Source of the DNA: Bacteroidota bacterium
Lineage (GTDB): Bacteria; Bacteroidota; Bacteroidia; Bacteroidales; 4484-276
Assembly: GCA_013203545.1 (NCBI GenBank)
Contig: JABMQA010000879.1
Span: 1 to 6,910 of the forward strand
Reading direction: 5' to 3'
Length of the DNA stretch: 6,910 bases
Program-made: the position numbers and the translations under genes
In this document: in pieces, positions 6,818 through 6,910 of the stretch
How the letters are laid out: each line of letters starts with the position of its first letter
Numbering within the stretch: the first letter of the stretch is position 1
The notes under the pieces: generated by a model
The model's database searches: none
Told to the model about the DNA's origin: nothing
The model's input: the letters and a program-made list of their open reading frames with translations, nothing else

Positions 6818-6821
6818 CCCC

Positions 6822-6910
6822 CTAAAAAACCCTCCCCACCTTCTGCTCCAGCAGCATCAAATCAGCAAGCACAATGGCAGTTGCGGCCTCTATAACCGGC
6901 GGAATCCGCA
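6822..6910 (-). CDS. aroC: C-terminal end of probable chorismate synthase, 5' part off-window
   Basis: On the minus strand the last 28 codons read RIPPVIEAATAIVLADLM, then LLEQKVGRVF and TAG (6824-6822). The pattern RxxPVxEAxxAxVLADxxL is the typical C-terminal helix of chorismate synthase, which converts 5-enolpyruvylshikimate-3-phosphate to chorismate in the last step of the shikimate pathway, using reduced FMN. All catalytic residues are outside the window, so the call rests on this tail alone. It is convergent with the XRE gene and probably a chromosomal housekeeping neighbour unrelated to the RHS operon. Another protein with a similar helix cannot be excluded. Confidence 0.65.
   Translation of the reverse strand, partial: RIPPVIEAATAIVLADLMLLEQKVGRVF

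Larger units (their letters stand above)
6644..6821. other. Repeat-rich intergenic region between convergent genes
   Basis: No gene is visible in this 178-bp stretch. It separates the rightward XRE gene from the leftward aroC-like end. It holds a GC-rich hairpin (6688-6718), a GCGTA...GCGTA motif (6757-6775) and a 14-bp direct repeat (6782-6817). Base composition changes sharply from the AT-rich control region further left. Confidence 0.6.

Overview
The window looks like a piece of a Bacteroidota (Bacteroidetes) chromosome. The grounds are a type IX secretion (T9SS) C-terminal sorting domain on a small exported protein, a perfect TAnnTTTG promoter box, AT-rich intergenic DNA, A-rich leaders without Shine-Dalgarno motifs, and a giant SpvB/FG-GAP/RHS protein of the type common in that phylum. 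The exact genus cannot be read from the sequence.

Layout: (i) 1-5420, minus strand, is one uninterrupted reading frame for a very large RHS/YD-repeat protein. The first 1806 residues are present and the end runs off the left edge. It has a signal peptide, an SpvB-type N-terminus, seven Asp-rich FG-GAP/VCBS calcium loops at 46-67 residue spacing (a probable seven-bladed propeller), a TcB-like middle, about 500 residues of YD repeats and a canonical RHS core (DPWGRR ... RFLSPDP). The variable C-terminal tip lies outside the window. (ii) 5489-5944, same strand and 68 bp upstream, encodes a 151-residue secreted protein with one orphan YD-like motif and a T9SS sorting domain. The two probably form one operon. 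(iii) 5945-6277 is an AT-rich divergent control region. It holds a 16-bp-arm inverted repeat carrying three TTGCATAA boxes at exactly 20-bp intervals, a perfect 16-bp palindrome and a Bacteroidota -7 promoter box. (iv) 6278-6643, plus strand, encodes a 121-residue XRE-type helix-turn-helix regulator. (v) 6644-6821 is repeat-rich intergenic DNA with a GC-rich hairpin and a 14-bp direct repeat. (vi) 6822-6910, minus strand, is the extreme C-terminus of what is most likely chorismate synthase (AroC), a housekeeping gene that probably marks the right boundary of the accessory cassette.

Working model (inference): the XRE protein controls the divergent promoter region. The leftward operon makes a small T9SS-targeted partner plus a giant secreted RHS shell protein that fuses TcB-like and TcC-like parts in one chain. 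The pairing of a free T9SS tail and YD motif with an RHS giant is the most interesting aspect of the window.
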